Positions 48,619 through 60,900 of a stretch of DNA of 64,000 nt are shown here, piece by piece. The notes beneath the pieces are model-generated. The model ran no database searches. It was not told the DNA's origin and worked only from the letters and a program-made list of their open reading frames with translations. Source of the stretch: Sycobia sp. Sy_11. Its lineage: Eukaryota > Arthropoda > Insecta > Hymenoptera > Epichrysomallidae. The stretch lies in assembly GCA_018907035.1 (NCBI GenBank), contig JACCIC010000004.1:7787001-7851000 (forward strand), written 5' to 3'. The number at the start of each line of letters is the position of its first letter. Position 1 is the first letter of the stretch. A program made the translations under genes and the position numbers.

Positions 48619-49829
48619 CAGTGGTGGATCCAGCAGTGGCCCTTGATGGTGGGAGGGGGGATTCCAAACACAAATTTAATGCTAATGTTAATAAAATTTG
48701 TACAATCTGAAGTTTTATTACGATATCGTATAATTTAATGAAAATACGTTCTTTTCAACTATGAAATCGGAAATATATCCATTTCAATAGGAAAAAACGA
48801 AAAAAGTTGAATATCTTATTTATAAGTATGAGGAGTGTTTATAAGTGAACCTGACTTTTTGATTTATCGCGTAACACTACTCTCATCAACTACCATCTAC
48901 GGAAGACTGCTGAAAATTTTCAGTAAGCAGCGTCCGTTATTTAGCTTAAAAAATTATGGATTTCTATGGATGAACGCGCATCAAAGGAGGTTATGATAGA
49001 TTTGTAAGCAAATTTAGTGAACTTAATTTATCACTAGCTATATGAATACAGTTTTTAAGTTGAAAAAAGATAATGCATTATTTCATTCAGAAATATTTAA
49101 AAATTATTACATTTTTTTATACATATGTACTAATTTTACACAAGTTTATTCAGAACCTCATATATGTAATTTGTTTTTTTTCCTTCATAATACAAATTCT
49201 TGCATGCAGAGATTGATATAGTATTGTCGACGAATGTCTGTGTGCTTTAAGAAGGTTTCTTCAACAGAAGTTATGCATATACCATTAGCTTTTACTTATT
49301 AATTATTAATTAAGGTACAATAAATCCGATGGTATCGTTATTTTAATAATTTTACGTGAAAAATTTTGAGGAAATCAAGTTTGAATGTACGACTTTTTTA
49401 CAAGCTATACATGAATTTCTACGGAAGTCAAAATAATGAATGATGAAAAGTAATTTCTATAAAATAATAATAAAAGAGTGTTTAGGCATAAAAAGTAGCA
49501 TTGCTCGCAAGTGGAATATGCGCATTTAATTCGCCGAATTTTTTATACTATATAACTCTATATGTATATTACCGAAATTTGATGTAATAAATTATAAGAA
49601 TGCAAAACAGAAAATGTATATTTCCATTTTGAAGTGGAAACTCTCCTTAAATTATTGTTATTCTTCAAAAAGCTTATTATGAAAGGTTGAGAAAATATTT
49701 TTTTAATGCACATTTGAAAATTTTTTTTCGTAGCTTACATTCATGGGGCTTTGGGGTGGCAATCGTCTCCATCGCCCTCCCCCCCCCCAAGCCCCACTTC
49801 ATTTACCATTGTCACTTGATTCACCACTG
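48619..49829. mobile_element. Non-autonomous hAT element
   Basis: The 1211-bp element starts CAGTGGTGGATCC and ends with the inverse of CAGTGGTGAATCA. Both ends continue into a G-rich (left) or C-rich (right) stretch: GGTGGGAGGGGGG on the left and CCCTCCCCCCCCCC on the right. It is flanked by the 8-bp duplication TCCGTCTG. CAGTGG-type ends with an 8-bp duplication are the mark of the hAT superfamily. The interior is AT-rich and has no transposase frame, so it needs an enzyme from elsewhere. Confidence 0.88.
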
Positions 49830-49837
49830 TCCGTCTG
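49830..49837. repeat. hAT target-site duplication, right copy
   Basis: Second copy of TCCGTCTG, directly after the element. Confidence 0.9.
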
Positions 49838-52800
49838 TTCATAAATATTGCCAGACATTGACTGATTTTTCTAAGTATCCCTATTTGACACTTTTAGTAA
49901 TGCTCAATAAGTTTTGGAGATGTTGAGTACGGCATCATGTAGGCTAGAACAATGAAATATTTAAATATCGATCGAAAAGCACTTGCTGTAAAATATTTTC
50001 CATGTATATTTTTTCATTTGTTTTAATAGAAAATAACCTTGTAAATAGGTAACCGATATACGCCCATGTGAAGTAGACGAAATAGCATACATGAGAGGTA
50101 CGCTTATATCAGAGTATACATCTAGGAGAGATAGAAAGGACAGGTAGCGGTAAAAAATTTATTTCTCTCTGATCGCGAGAGATAAAGTATCGTAAATTTA
50201 ATTGGCTATAAACGCAACAGACATACTTTTCAAATTCGTTTTGTGTTCTAGCCGCCAAAAACGCAGATTCCCCATCGAATAATAGGGAGTATATTCGTTA
50301 ATATGGTGGATTGGTCGACGTGATATCGTCAGTCGAATCGTGTTCGAAAGCCATCGATACACAGGCTGACATACGCGTCTAACTCATTCGTCACGACGAA
50401 TTTAAGAATTTTTATCGAAATTTAGGAATACTTTTCAGTTGACAGATGCAGACAGTTCCGATAATTTTCGATATTTTGCTTTTGAATTTTATATTTTCAA
50501 TCAAGTTTGATATAAATTAATTTTGTATATAATTTAAAATAGTTTTTTGCAGTCTACAAAAACGTAATCTAAAATAAGTTCTCAATCCCTTTCGTTTATT
50601 TACGATTGGATTGGGTTAAAATTCAGCAATTTACATGATATTAAATATTGTTAAAATTATTAAATATTGATTAGCAAATTAATGTTTCTCACAAAGCCTA
50701 TATATTCGTGACAAAAGCTCAATATCGCTTCAAATATAATTATTATCTCTGTGCACTCGAAGGAATTAAAAAAGAGATAAACGTATTTTTACACATTTTT
50801 AATTAAAGTTCCGTATTTTGAAAAGATATTCTCATTCGATATGAAAGAACATGGAGAGGATTTATGAAAACATAAAAATCTACCATTTTCCACTTTTTTG
50901 AACTTTATTCATAAAAAAACCACAGAAACTGATATTAATCTATTTTCATGAAAAGTCATCTAATCCTTCAATCTTTTAGGTATTCATGCGGGAATCTGTT
51001 ATTTTTGAAAAAACTTTTTACGAAGTATAATGTCTCAAATCTAAATAAACAGGTTAATTACGCAATTATGTCTTTGATAATAATTATATTGTTTATTTTA
51101 TTGAAATGTTTATATTATTATTATTTTTAGTGATTTTTAAAAATTTTTTTGAATATTTTAATATTTCATTTATTATCATATTATTCGAAGCACACAGGAG
51201 TAAAAATAAAAAATACGCTATGTTGCTGTAAAATTTTAGTAAGCAGTCCGCGAAAATCAGAAAGAAGTAATTTTTGCATTCTTCACCTATTAGGTAACCA
51301 ATACCTGCAAAGGATTATATAAAGCTTGTTCTCGGTATAATTGTCCGAGTAACAGTTTGGCGAGAGGGAAGGGGGGGGGTTTAATTGCACGCGGTCACTG
51401 TCGCTGAGACTCTATTATGAATTTAATTAGTACGAAACGCGGGCAGCGTGTGTGACGACGATCTTGACCGTAAATTTCATTAGAAACTTCTAAATAACGA
51501 CGAGCAATAACTCTATGAAAGTTTGCAGAGATACAAATGAAACTTGATTTTCCGCATTGAATTCAATTGAGTAAATCTAATGCCGACTCGTTTTATATAT
51601 AATTTAAAAAGTAGTTTTCTTTATACGATGTAACACAAATAAGCTCTTATGTGTCAAGGAAAAAAGTAGTAATATAATAACGAAAGTAAGATACAATAAA
51701 CGGCAATAACAATTATATAAAACTTCCTCGAAATAAAAGATATTTTAACCAGTTTTTTCTTGATTTATCAAAGATAAAAGATTTATTTGTACATCGTGTT
51801 TTCTAGAAAAAATAGAAAATTCAACAATGAAAATCACATTATCTTGACCAGGTCTAACTAGAACCTAATTTGAAGATACAAAATAATTAATTATGCAAGA
51901 ATTTTGACAGTAGTCATTTTACTATATAAACCTTGCTATATTTATCTAAAATCTCATGCTACCCTGATCCATTATTTATTAATAAATAAATAGATAAAAG
52001 ATGAAAATAGCGACTATTTTCTGTTTTATAAGAAAACGTTTTAGCTGATAGTATATTCGCTATGAGTAATCTATCATAATTGTAACTCGGACCAGGTCAG
52101 GTTAGAATTTTAGAGATACTCATCAGCAAGGTCTTCATTACCAAAACCCAAAATAATTCTTGCTCTTTCCCAGTCTCGTATCGGAATTGAAAACTAATAT
52201 TCGAAAAGAATACCATACATGTATCAAGAGTTTGAAGTCAAGACCAAAAACTGAGACTAATGAAAATTGATCTTGACAATGCTCTATAGACTATTTGATA
52301 TACACAAAGTATTGAAAGGTTACCGAAATCGTTAAATCCAATGACAGATTCTACATTGTTTATATATATATATATGGTAATACGTGACTTTCACGTAATA
52401 TCATCCAGATGTATAATTTTATCAATGCAATTGGGATCGGAAATGAACAACTGTATATAAACGAAGCATTGCGAGGAGTTTGTGAGGAACTGTGAAGAGT
52501 TGCCGGTTGTTTTTCTGCTACGCGTGCCAAGAATCAGTAACCGCAACGATAAGACATCGACATAGTACGCAGTCGTGGGAATTTTTTGAATTTAAAAAAA
52601 ATTATTTCCTGGGTACAAAATAAGTAAATGTTTACTTGATATTAAATACTTCTTTTAAGCGTACTAATTTAAGTTTTTATTTTATTTCTGAATCTGAAGC
52701 TACGGAAATTCCAAGATTTAATTTATTTGGTGATATTGAATGGCCAAACCGATAAAGAATGAACCAAAATTATGAAAATTGAATGCGATAAGAAAACTTT

Positions 52801-53640
52801 ATTTATTATTTATCGCAGATACGATGCTTATGTTTCTAAACAAAATTTATACCTTATAATTATTAAGAGAAATAAATTTAGTTGATAAATTGTTTTTATT
52901 TAATTTTTTTTTTATTATATTATGTCTTTCATTAACATGTAAAGAAAACAATTGTGGCGTACTTATTCTTTTTTTCTCAATATAGTATGGGATTATAAAA
53001 TATATCAGAACATTTTAATAAATATTTTAAGTATCTAAATAACAAATTTTAAATTAAAAAATATCGATTCTCGCCATTTACACTCTGTCCTATCTGCATA
53101 CTCATGTGGGCCCTTTTTGTTTTCATTCAGTCGCGACCTCGTCCACTTTCAATAAACGATATCATAGAACTGGACTATACATGGGCGATCGTTGTCTGAG
53201 GCGAGGTGCGGTGTTTATCTATATATGGACATCCGTTATTGTTCAATACAATGGAGCGTCCGAACCCTTATAACGGATAATCGTGTAAGGGATATTATGG
53301 ATACGGTAGGCAAGTCATTTATGAACGTCCCCGACTCGTCCAGACCGCAACTAGAAAGACGTACATACGAGTAATATGTTCTCCTTTCTCCCTTTCTCTC
53401 TCTCGAAGAAGAAGAAGAGCGCAATAGAGGGATAGCCTGCATCCTCATACAATACCTTGGGCTATGTTGGAGCTTTTATAATACCTATAATATCGTGAAT
53501 GAGTGAAAGATTATCTTTCTACAGTATACAATATAGATAATACAATATCTCTATATAAAAAAATCCACGTCCCTCCTTCTCAATACCTACAGTCATTCGA
53601 TTCTTCGTGCTGACAAACATTGGCACCGTATCTAGTGAGA
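49838..53640. other. AT-rich DNA with three CpG-richer islands
   Basis: No gene recognised. CpG-richer stretches at about 50,240-50,400, 51,340-51,500 (with a G9 run at 51,371) and 53,140-53,420 stand out from the AT background. They could be enhancers or unrecognised exons of a large gene. A 7-bp hairpin TACGTGA/TCACGTA lies at about 52,380-52,400. Confidence 0.35.
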
Positions 53641-53679
53641 CGAAAGAAACGATTTTGGCAACTCACCAAAATGCACATT

Positions 53680-53682
<3 letters not shown>

Positions 53683-53733
<51 letters not shown>
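53683..53733. repeat. (TA)n microsatellite
   Basis: About 50 bp of uninterrupted TA; it explains the isoleucine-tyrosine run in the overlapping open frame. Confidence 0.95.
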
Positions 53734-53736
<3 letters not shown>

Positions 53737-54296
53737 CTTTCTATTATAGAAGCACTAGGATATCAAATTAAGAGAACAAATTCAATTTGTAAAATACTTA
53801 ATTTACTTTTTTTGATATTTAGTATGTTTTACATGTTTAATAAACTTAAATTTCTAGCATTTTTTCACTGTCACGCAGCCGTCGCAGTCCAAATCAAAGT
53901 CACTTTCAGTGCAAGTTTACAATCCCCTCTTCAATACCACAATATTTTTCCCGAACGTCATCATTATGACAAGTAAACTCGTTCGATTTTTTTGTTCTAT
54001 TGAGAGAAAGGGATTCGTATGTTTTATATATTGTCGTATGCCATTTCACATGCGTTTATAAATCAATCATTAAAAATTATAAATTAATTTGTCCTTTATA
54101 AATATTTTTAAGCATTAATAATATATTTACATTTATTATTATAGTACGCAGTATTCATAATTAACAATACTAGTACTTAAATTGAATCTAGATTATAAAC
54201 TACATCGAATAAGGCAAATTTTTACACAGTTCTTATAGTATTATAATATTAAACGTTTAATTTTGCTGAATGCATTCTATTATATTGATTCGGTAA

Positions 54297-54379
54297 CACT
54301 TCTGGACTTCGACATGTTACACGTCGATTATTTATTTCGCTCGGGTGTACTATATATATATTTCGATATATATACATAT

Positions 54380-54423
<44 letters not shown>

Positions 54424-54544
54424 CGTAACCTGGACATCATAGTCAACCATCTGAACACGAAACTCCGCATAGAAGTTGTCCCAAAATACCTGAACTTCGT
54501 GTTCTACCGTTCGAACATAAAACTGCAATCTTTTCCCGTAGAAG

Positions 54545-54603
<59 letters not shown>

Positions 54604-54691
54604 ATTATTCGTGCGAACTGAAAAAGAAGCAAAAGAAATGTTGCGCCAAATCACATGCGGACGGTCAGCTATCACCTTTTTACAGTAAAGC

Positions 54692-54742
<51 letters not shown>
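54297..54742. repeat. (TA)n arrays alternating with a degenerate minisatellite
   Basis: TA arrays at about 54,349-54,420, 54,547-54,600 and 54,694-54,742 are separated by short unique-looking units. Two adjoining units share CCTG(G/A)AC, TC.ACC..., GAACA..AAACT and end in AGAAGT (54,429-54,475 and 54,500-54,547). A third partial unit, CTGGACTTCGACATG, lies at 54,301. Confidence 0.7.
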
Positions 54743-54745
<3 letters not shown>

Positions 54746-55396
54746 TTTTGGAATTATTGTTAATGTAATTTTCGACTTTACCATCTTTTTTTTATTGAAT
54801 TTGAAAGAAAAATATAGGCGTATGTTCTTCCGAAGATGATAAAGAATATATATTTCGAATTTCAGAGCCACCAGTTCAGTAGTTTTTTTGTTAATAGGGT
54901 ATAAACAAAAAGATATGCCTTGTCTTTAAAAATTAGCATGATGATATGATTAGAAAAAATTCTCCTAATTTTGAAAATTATAACCAATGCTTTATTTTCG
55001 TTAAAAAGTACGATAGGATCGATAAATCTCAAGACTCGTATAATAGACCAAGACAAAAGTCTTATATAAAAATACTGTTCGAAACCCACGCAATATTTTT
55101 TACCAAATCTCGCAATGACTTGATATTGTGAAGCAAGTAAAGACATAAAACTATATCATTTGCAAATTGATGATAAGATAGTCTCAGTTAAGAACCTCCA
55201 TTTATCATGTTATATAAAATGTCAATCCTTCACGAACTCCAAGATGTGTGTGTGTGTGTCGGATAGTCCTTCAAAAAGAAAAATCCGATTTGCATAACTT
55301 TTGAATTCAGCCGCCGGCGACGCGAATCAAAGAACCACGCAAGAGGAACGATCATCAGACGTTAATAAATTATTCCAGGTACTCTGAAGGGAAAGA

Positions 55397-55397
<1 letters not shown>

Positions 55398-55438
<41 letters not shown>

Positions 55439-55463
55439 GATACTGAATCAGGAGCTTACACAC

Positions 55464-55494
<31 letters not shown>

Positions 55495-55507
55495 ACACAC
55501 ACACACA
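55398..55507. repeat. (TA)n and symmetric (CA)-(GC)-(CA) microsatellite
   Basis: A TA array lies at 55,398-55,434. A CA-GC-CA array lies at about 55,458-55,507, with GC dinucleotides in the middle. A CT array follows at about 55,583-55,621. Confidence 0.93.
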
Positions 55508-55854
55508 TCATCAGCCAAAATAAATCGTTTCCTCTCCGGTAACGGAAGCCCATCAACTTCCCTCTACCTTTAATCTCTCCCTCCCTCTCTCTTTCTCACT
55601 CTCTCTCTCTCTCTCTCTCTTGTCTTACCTTGCTGAATTTATCAGCAGGCATACAGGCACGCGTGTATCTGTATGTGCATAATGTAATGCGCCCGCACTC
55701 GAAATGCGCGCGGACGTCAGGTGCTCTCCGGCGCAGTAAATAGATTTATGAGCTGTATAAGTATCGTTGATCTTATTGATACAAAATAACCGTTGGTTAT
55801 GCAGCTATATAACTTAGATCGGCTGAATCATACACTGAAACAAGAATGTCTGTT

Positions 55855-56024
55855 ATCAAGTAAATATTTTCTTCTCTCGTACCAGATAAATTATTTTCTT
55901 AAATTGAGAAAGTATCTTCTTAAACGAAGGAAGTATTTACTTGATGAAAGAAGAGTCCACTTAAACCAAATCGCATCGTCTTAAATTTAGTGAATAGATC
56001 TTCTTAATTTAAGAAAATGATTTA
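55855..56024. repeat. Interlocking inverted repeats of a ~24-bp motif
   Basis: ATCAAGTAAATATTTTCTTC (55,855-55,874) is inverted at 55,926-55,945 with 2 mismatches. A 24-bp motif at 55,887-55,910 (starting TAAATTATTTTCTTAAATT) is inverted at 56,001-56,024 with 2 mismatches. The second left arm lies inside the loop of the first, and its partner lies outside. The four arms look like copies of one motif, two in each orientation. Confidence 0.75.
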
Positions 56025-57350
56025 CCTGATATCAGCAAAATTTTTTTTCCAATATACATAATATGACACAGAAACTCAGTGTATATTCACCATCGTATAA
56101 TAAACGAAAGGAATATATTTACGAAATATTGCAATGTGTAAAACCTCAAAATATTTTCTATTTTTTAAGATATCAAAATTTTTCATTTAAATTTGTATAA
56201 GGCTTAAATATTTTGCCAAGTAAACTATGGAAAATTGCAAATAGATGATAAAGAGCTTTCTGAAGAATCAAATAATGTTATTCTAATACATTAAAAAATA
56301 TCTAAAGATTTTCATGAATTGCAAAGGAAACGAAACGGAACACCAATCAATTAATAATACATAATTGTACGATATAACTATATAATTTTACGTATATAAT
56401 TATAGGAATTGCGATTTATCATACTGTTTATTGTAATATTTAAAGAAAAGAACAAGTCTAGGCGTATATTCTTTTCATGTTTTTCGATTACGATAAAAAG
56501 TATGATCTCTTATTAAATTTGACAAAAAATTATATTTCAATAAGCTGCTCCGATTGAAGCAAAAAAAAAAACTTGATTAAACCTACGATTATATCATTTC
56601 CAATTTAATCTAAAATATGACCAAGTTCAAAGTGTTTTGGTTATTGATTTCATTAAATCGCTGGCTATATCAATTATTAACAATATTGTTCAACGCAACT
56701 ATATTTTCTAAAATTGAAATATCAATTTCATCTGCTACATTTTATACACGCGTTAATTTCCAAAAATCGGAAATATATAAATTAATTGCATTAAAAATGT
56801 ACATTTTCCCACGGAATGTGCATTCTTAAAATCAGATAAAATACTCGAATTTACGATAAATACAATATGGAATCGATCAATCTTATCAAGCTCATCCAAG
56901 TTCAGAGATAAAAGTGATATAATTTCTAGCCTTGATTATGTTAATTATTGTTAAGATAAAAGGCAAGAGGTGTCCGGGCAAATTGTTGCTTTTAATACAT
57001 ACTAAAAAAGGGGTTAATAATAGAGAATACAAATGAGAATACAATGTGAAAGGATTTTATATCGCAACTTCTTCTTCGCACTGATCTTCACACAGGCTGT
57101 TTCGCTGGTTTTCTCGTATTTGTTACCGTGTGGCACTATACTAATTCATATAAACTCAACGAAGTTAATATAATCTATAATTATATTATATATTATTATT
57201 ATTATATTACATTATTATTATTAATGTAAAATTTTATGTAATTAAGATTGACAATCTTGTATTATACTTTAAATAATTCATTACTTTGTAGTGTGAGTTT
57301 AGTAAATCTTTCGCAAACGAAATTAGCACTCTTGGTCAATATTCGATTGT
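56025..57350. other. AT-rich DNA, nothing recognised
   Basis: No gene, RNA or repeat seen apart from short A/T runs. Confidence 0.45.

Positions 57351-57351
<1 letters not shown>

Positions 57352-57414
<63 letters not shown>
57352..57414. repeat. (TA)n microsatellite
   Basis: About 63 bp of uninterrupted TA. Confidence 0.96.
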
Positions 57415-57420
<6 letters not shown>

Positions 57421-58030
57421 CTATTGTATTAATGATAACAAGAATATATTAAAATCATTAAATCCAAAACATTAATTGACATTAAAATTGAATTTTAAAT
57501 TAACCAATTCTACATAGAATGAAACCATCAAGTGTGCATTTTGACTATAGTTACTCATCTAATAATTTTACCTATATTTTGTAGTTTATCCAAAATGATT
57601 GATTATTACATTGCCGGAAGTAGTAGATTTGAATAAATCGACAATAGCTTTGGAATGGAATTTTTTATGTACCCAATTCTCAGGCATGGCACTTTGAATG
57701 AAACAATCTCTTATAACAATGGAACGAAGTATTCATTTTAATATCTATGCAGCCTAAAGAAATCGAGAATTTTGAAAGTAAATCCTCTCTTATTTTAATT
57801 TAGTTTCATCCAAAATTAAGTTAAGACTCGATGCATTATTTGATCAGTTAGATCTGTAAATTGTATGCAAAGCGTGTTTGAAAACTCTCAGATCGAATAT
57901 CAGTTATCAGTCGTAATTTTTCAAAAAAAAAGTTTTTATTTTGAAAATTGAGTCATGATAAAACGAAAAACTCGGCAAACAATTTGGTGGAAATCCAGAA
58001 TTTCGCCTGACGAAACGTTTACTTTTACAC

Positions 58031-58083
58031 TGGATATTGATATGCTTGGTCTAGATATCAATATCCAACCATCAATATCTAGA
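58031..58083. repeat. Two overlapping, mutually exclusive hairpins
   Basis: TGGATATTGATAT (58,031-58,043) pairs perfectly with ATATCAATATCCA (58,055-58,067). TCTAGATAT (58,050-58,058) pairs with ATATCTAGA (58,075-58,083). The two share 58,055-58,058, so only one can form at a time. Confidence 0.75.
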
Positions 58084-58169
58084 GATGCCCTAAATTTTTT
58101 GGTTAAGATTATAAAAACGAACAATTTTCTTTCAGTTTTAGATACGGCTTCAAATTATTTATAGCAATT

Positions 58170-59550
58170 GATTTCGTACATAGAGAATACCAAAAACAAC
58201 AGTGAGAGGTTATCTCGCATAAAATATATGTCTCGAATCAATAAGTTACTTTCGATCAGTGTAAAGTAAAATTTTATTTCGGATCGTTTCTTGGCATATC
58301 GAACATGTCGATAAAATAATTGAATTGATAAGTTTAATCAGATGGATAGACACAGACGTTCGAGCGACACAGTCGTATAATATAATGGAAATGAGAAAGA
58401 AAAATATTTAATACAATAGACAAGAAAAAGAGAAGTTAATCTATGTATAATAATTTAATAAGCTATACAAATTAAAATACCACCAGCAGTGGAGTAATAT
58501 TTAATGGCAAACAATAACCGATCGATAAGAGAAAGCAAATCAAATATTTAAAAAATTTGAGGATGTCAACCGAGCTTGGCGATAAACGAATTGTTCCAAT
58601 ATTTCATGTGTAGGAAAATTTTGTCAAATAATTAAGGAACATTATACCGAAAACTCGAAGGAGTAGAGTCTCTAAAAAAAAGTCTTACATATTTTATGGA
58701 TGATCTCTTGGTGAAATTTTTTATTACAGTACACTAATATGTAATTTAAATTTTTAAATTTTCAGTAAGGAACCTGCAAGATTTTTTATCAGTCACTTCT
58801 CCAGTCTACTCCTCATAGCAATTCATTTAGAATTTCTACACAATTTAATTTTTTTTTTAATAATTCAAGTATACAAAGAATTTCGATTTTTCAAGATTGC
58901 GAAATCTACAAAATAATTGCAATCTTCGATCGATTTATCACAGGTATATAGCAAATTCATTAAGTGATATTTTTCTGTTAACGACTCAATTCTTAATATA
59001 TTCTGCATGATTAAATTAATTGTTCTCGTTTCCATAAGGAAGTATATATTTGTAATACTTTCTGCGCGATAATTCAGATATTCTATCGAACTCGATTTGA
59101 ATTTTTGTATTATGAAAATATGAAACTAAACGCGTTTCTGAACAAACGCAAAGAACTCTCTTCCTTGGTTTTTCAAGATTCATTCGCCTCACTTCGTTTT
59201 AAATACCTTTTCCTGCGCCAATTCTTTACTAAAATTTTTATAGAGAATTTTCAAAGTAATAAAAAATTTCCGATATAATCAATGATCAAACGTTAAGCAG
59301 GTGAAAAAGATTCGAACTTCCACAATAAATTACGCCCTTACAAAATTTTGACGTCGAATTCGACACGCGACAAAAGCTATAATCGTGAGCATAATTTCAT
59401 AAAAATTAGATTGGTATTTCCAACAGATTTAATAATAAACATTGTTCGTTTATTTAATTTTCATTTGCCATTTAATGAATTAATTATTTTCAATGTATTA
59501 GAATTCGTGTAAATTTTGTACGCGAACGATATAAAAGTATAAATCAATAT
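58170..59550. other. AT-rich DNA, nothing recognised
   Basis: No gene or repeat was identified. Confidence 0.45.
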
Positions 59551-59559
59551 AAACGCGAG

Positions 59560-60900
59560 ACGTCGAATATGTCTTTATGAAAACTAATATAAAGCTACAT
59601 CTCCGACTGACGTATACGATGCCGGGAGGCTGTACCAAGAAATGCCCGACGGTTGCAATTCTCGCTAGTTCGAAGAAGAACGCGAGCTCCCCTCCCCTCC
59701 TCCCCCCACCCGCAAATTTTGCAAATTCCCCATTGCACCAATTGCGGCATCCCTCTCGCCGTCGGCAACAGCGCCGGGGCAGATTTCTCCAGAGTTGAGC
59801 TACGTATTTTTAAGAAATATATATATGTCGAGGAAGCGATATTTTAAAAACAGAGGGTCTGGTGATTTCAATAAGGGCGAAATATTGAAATGTGACATTT
59901 TTCAGCAACAAAATAATTACTAATTAATTCATCGATCCAACGATTACTATTTTTCAACAATTCAATCCCAATCTCGTGACTCTTTATATACGATTGACTA
60001 AAAAAATGAAAAAAAAACCAATATTTTAATTTTCAGATTTAACTGAATAAATAAATGTGGGATAGTAATAATTCTGTAAATTAATGTCCCAATGGAATTA
60101 TCCAAATACCAGTGAACTACTACGCACAACTCGCTGGATGGAGCTTACGTGTATATAATGTATATATATATATATGGAAAAGAAGAAAAAAAGCAGCCGA
60201 TGCTCGACACACTTTTCAGGCCTCTCTTTATTCGCCCCTACCCCTGCGCCCTCGTCTGCCACGCGACGAACGTAGAATACGAAAAACGCCAGCGGAGCAA
60301 GACACACATTGTACAGTGTTACGCTCGTGCATAAGCGAAGGTTTATCACAAAGAATTGAAAGAGATCACGACGATGCCTTAGTGGCGCAACTTAAAACCC
60401 TCGAACGCCGCGCTCTTTTTCTGCTCGCGCCCGCGTTAACGTGCGTATAGGTGCCGAGTACGTGCCATTTTGTCAAATTCGCGCTCTACAAAGGGCTCCC
60501 CCGCGGCCTCGGTTTTTTTATATGTCCCTCCCCATTCTTTGCATCTCACTCCCCCCTTATAAGCGTATATGTATATGGATGCGTAAAGCCGTGTCCCCGT
60601 GTCTTTCTGCGCGCGCGCGTATTACGTGCAGCGTGGAACGTATATCTTGGGTATTTTGCGTTAAGCAGCGCACGCACGCTCGTATTGTTCCGCGTATGCG
60701 CTTCTAAAGACGCTCGTTACGGAATCTGCCAGAAGGAGGTCACGATCGTCCATGTAGTTTCTTGTCTCGTGCCCTTTTTTCTCTTTGTTCGTTTAGCTAT
60801 TTTTTCTTTTTTTCTTTTTTTTTTTGAATTTTTTGCTCTTTTAAACATCGTGGGTTTGCTCTGTCATATTTAATGAAAAGAAATCATAGCGTGACTCGGT
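59560..60900. promoter_or_regulatory. CpG-rich blocks, possible promoter or exon
   Basis: Two GC/CpG-rich blocks, 59,590-59,800 and 60,180-60,760, stand out from AT-rich surroundings. The first contains a C-rich run at 59,689-59,711 whose complement fits a G-quadruplex pattern. Several overlapping open frames (for example 60,112-60,450 and 60,451-60,873) occur on both strands, have no domain and overlap one another, so none is called as a gene. The blocks could be a second promoter, an enhancer or non-coding exons. Confidence 0.35.

Noticed and set aside
49687..49926. 79-codon open frame
   Set aside because: It crosses the right end of the hAT element and its proline run is the C-rich subterminal tract.
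60112..60873. Several overlapping 60-140 codon frames
   Set aside because: GC-rich DNA has few stops; the frames overlap one another, lack domains, and none has clear splice support.
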